A stretch of 6,187 nucleotides of DNA, from NCBI GenBank assembly GCA_947598345.1, contig CANQFF010000054.1, positions 1 through 6,187 of the forward strand, read 5' to 3'. Each line of letters opens with the position of its first letter. Position 1 is the first letter of the stretch. The stretch is from an uncultured Bacilli bacterium (GTDB taxonomy: Bacteria; Bacillota_I; Bacilli_A; RF39; UBA660). The notes beneath the pieces were generated by a model. That model was not told where the DNA came from. It did no database searches and saw nothing but the letters and a program-made list of their open reading frames with translations. Both the position numbers and the translations under genes were made by a program. Below, piece after piece: positions 5,685-6,187 of the stretch.

Positions 5685-6187
5685 GTGAAAAAAAATGGAT
5701 TTACATTGATTGAACTTTTAGCTGTTATTGTTATTTTATCTATTTTGACTTTACTTGTTGGGACATCAATAACTAAAATGTTAAAAAATTCAAAGGAAGA
5801 TTTATATGAAGATCAATTGCTTTCAATAAAACATGCGGCTGAAATATGGGGTTCTGAAAATATGTCTGAATTACCTGAAAGTGGAAAATGCAAACTTTTA
5901 AAATTAAGCGATTTAAAAGAAAATGGTTTACTCGATAGTAATATTGTTGATCCTAAAAACGGAAATAATATAAGTGATGAGATGTTAATAAAAATAACAT
6001 CAAAATTAACAAAGTACGGTGGATTATCTACTTCATATGAGGTTAATCCAAATGATGTGTCTGATTGTGTTTATATATACGATTCAGGAGAAATTGTAGA
6101 TGAACCAATAATTTGCCAAGCAGTAACACAAGAAACTGCAAGCAAAACAAGTTCCGGAGCTTTAAAAGGTTTTGTACCATTTAAAGG
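5685..6187 (+). CDS. Type IV prepilin/pseudopilin-like protein, truncated by the window edge
   Basis: A GTG start at 5685 opens a frame with no stop to the end of the window (167 codons seen). The N-terminus MKKNGFTLIELLAVIVIL is a class III prepilin signal. The prepilin peptidase would cut after Gly5 and methylate the new Phe1, with the conserved Glu5 in place. The hydrophobic helix (about residues 6-30) is both membrane anchor and filament core. The rest is a soluble head with three Cys (two near CKLLKL and DCVYIYD), which could form a disulfide. This identifies a major or minor pilin, or a pseudopilin of a type II secretion/competence-like apparatus. The sequence cannot separate these, and no assembly ATPase or peptidase is in the window. 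The GTG start is favoured by AGAGGG at 5668-5673, although the 11-base gap is long. Confidence 0.88.
   Translation, partial: MKKNGFTLIELLAVIVILSILTLLVGTSITKMLKNSKEDLYEDQLLSIKHAAEIWGSENMSELPESGKCKLLKLSDLKENGLLDSNIVDPKNGNNISDEMLIKITSKLTKYGGLSTSYEVNPNDVSDCVYIYDSGEIVDEPIICQAVTQETASKTSSGALKGFVPFK

Noticed and set aside
1..6187. CRISPR array, tRNA, rRNA or insertion sequence
   Set aside because: No spaced short palindromic repeats, cloverleaf-like sequence or transposase-like frame was seen. The only direct repeats are the coding HA units.

Overview
The window is strongly AT-rich, well under a third G+C, and every gene is on the + strand. Intergenic gaps are short, promoters are close to the sigma-A consensus, and ribosome sites are strong GAAGG/AAGGA types. 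The GTPase Obg has the Bacillota-type length and its C-terminal OCT domain. Together these suggest an uncultured low-GC Bacillota, probably a gut-type member of Bacilli or a Mollicutes-like lineage; this assignment is inference. TGA works as a stop: it ends the first and fourth genes, and the tryptophans that can be checked use TGG. The Mycoplasma code is therefore not in use.

There are four transcription units. Unit 1 (about 90-1812) pairs a membrane-anchored double zinc-ribbon protein with a secreted and anchored TPM-domain (YgcG-like) protein. Their stop and start overlap as ATGA. Unit 2 (about 1819-3984) encodes a 604-residue protein made of six helicase-associated (HA) repeats and no helicase. 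It is followed by a small acidic ORF that overlaps it by 14 bases in another frame, with an A8 run in the overlap. A hairpin terminator closes the unit.

Unit 3 (about 3991-5629) holds a stand-alone Smr-domain protein followed by Obg (ObgE/CgtA), the ribosome-assembly GTPase, and ends in a second strong hairpin terminator. Unit 4 (from about 5633 past the right edge) has its own promoter and encodes a type IV prepilin/pseudopilin, which the window edge cuts off.

The Smr-obg pair is housekeeping. The zinc-ribbon/TPM pair is a recurring Bacillota module of uncertain biochemistry. The most unusual content is unit 2: an array of probable nucleic-acid-binding HA repeats free of any motor domain. 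Its near-identical DNA repeats could recombine in frame, and its 3' end sits on a homopolymer where a one-base slip would fuse it to the next ORF as a 696-residue protein. No RNA genes, CRISPR arrays, insertion sequences or tRNAs were seen. No gene-free stretch exceeds 300 bases; the longest is the AT-rich first 136 bases.
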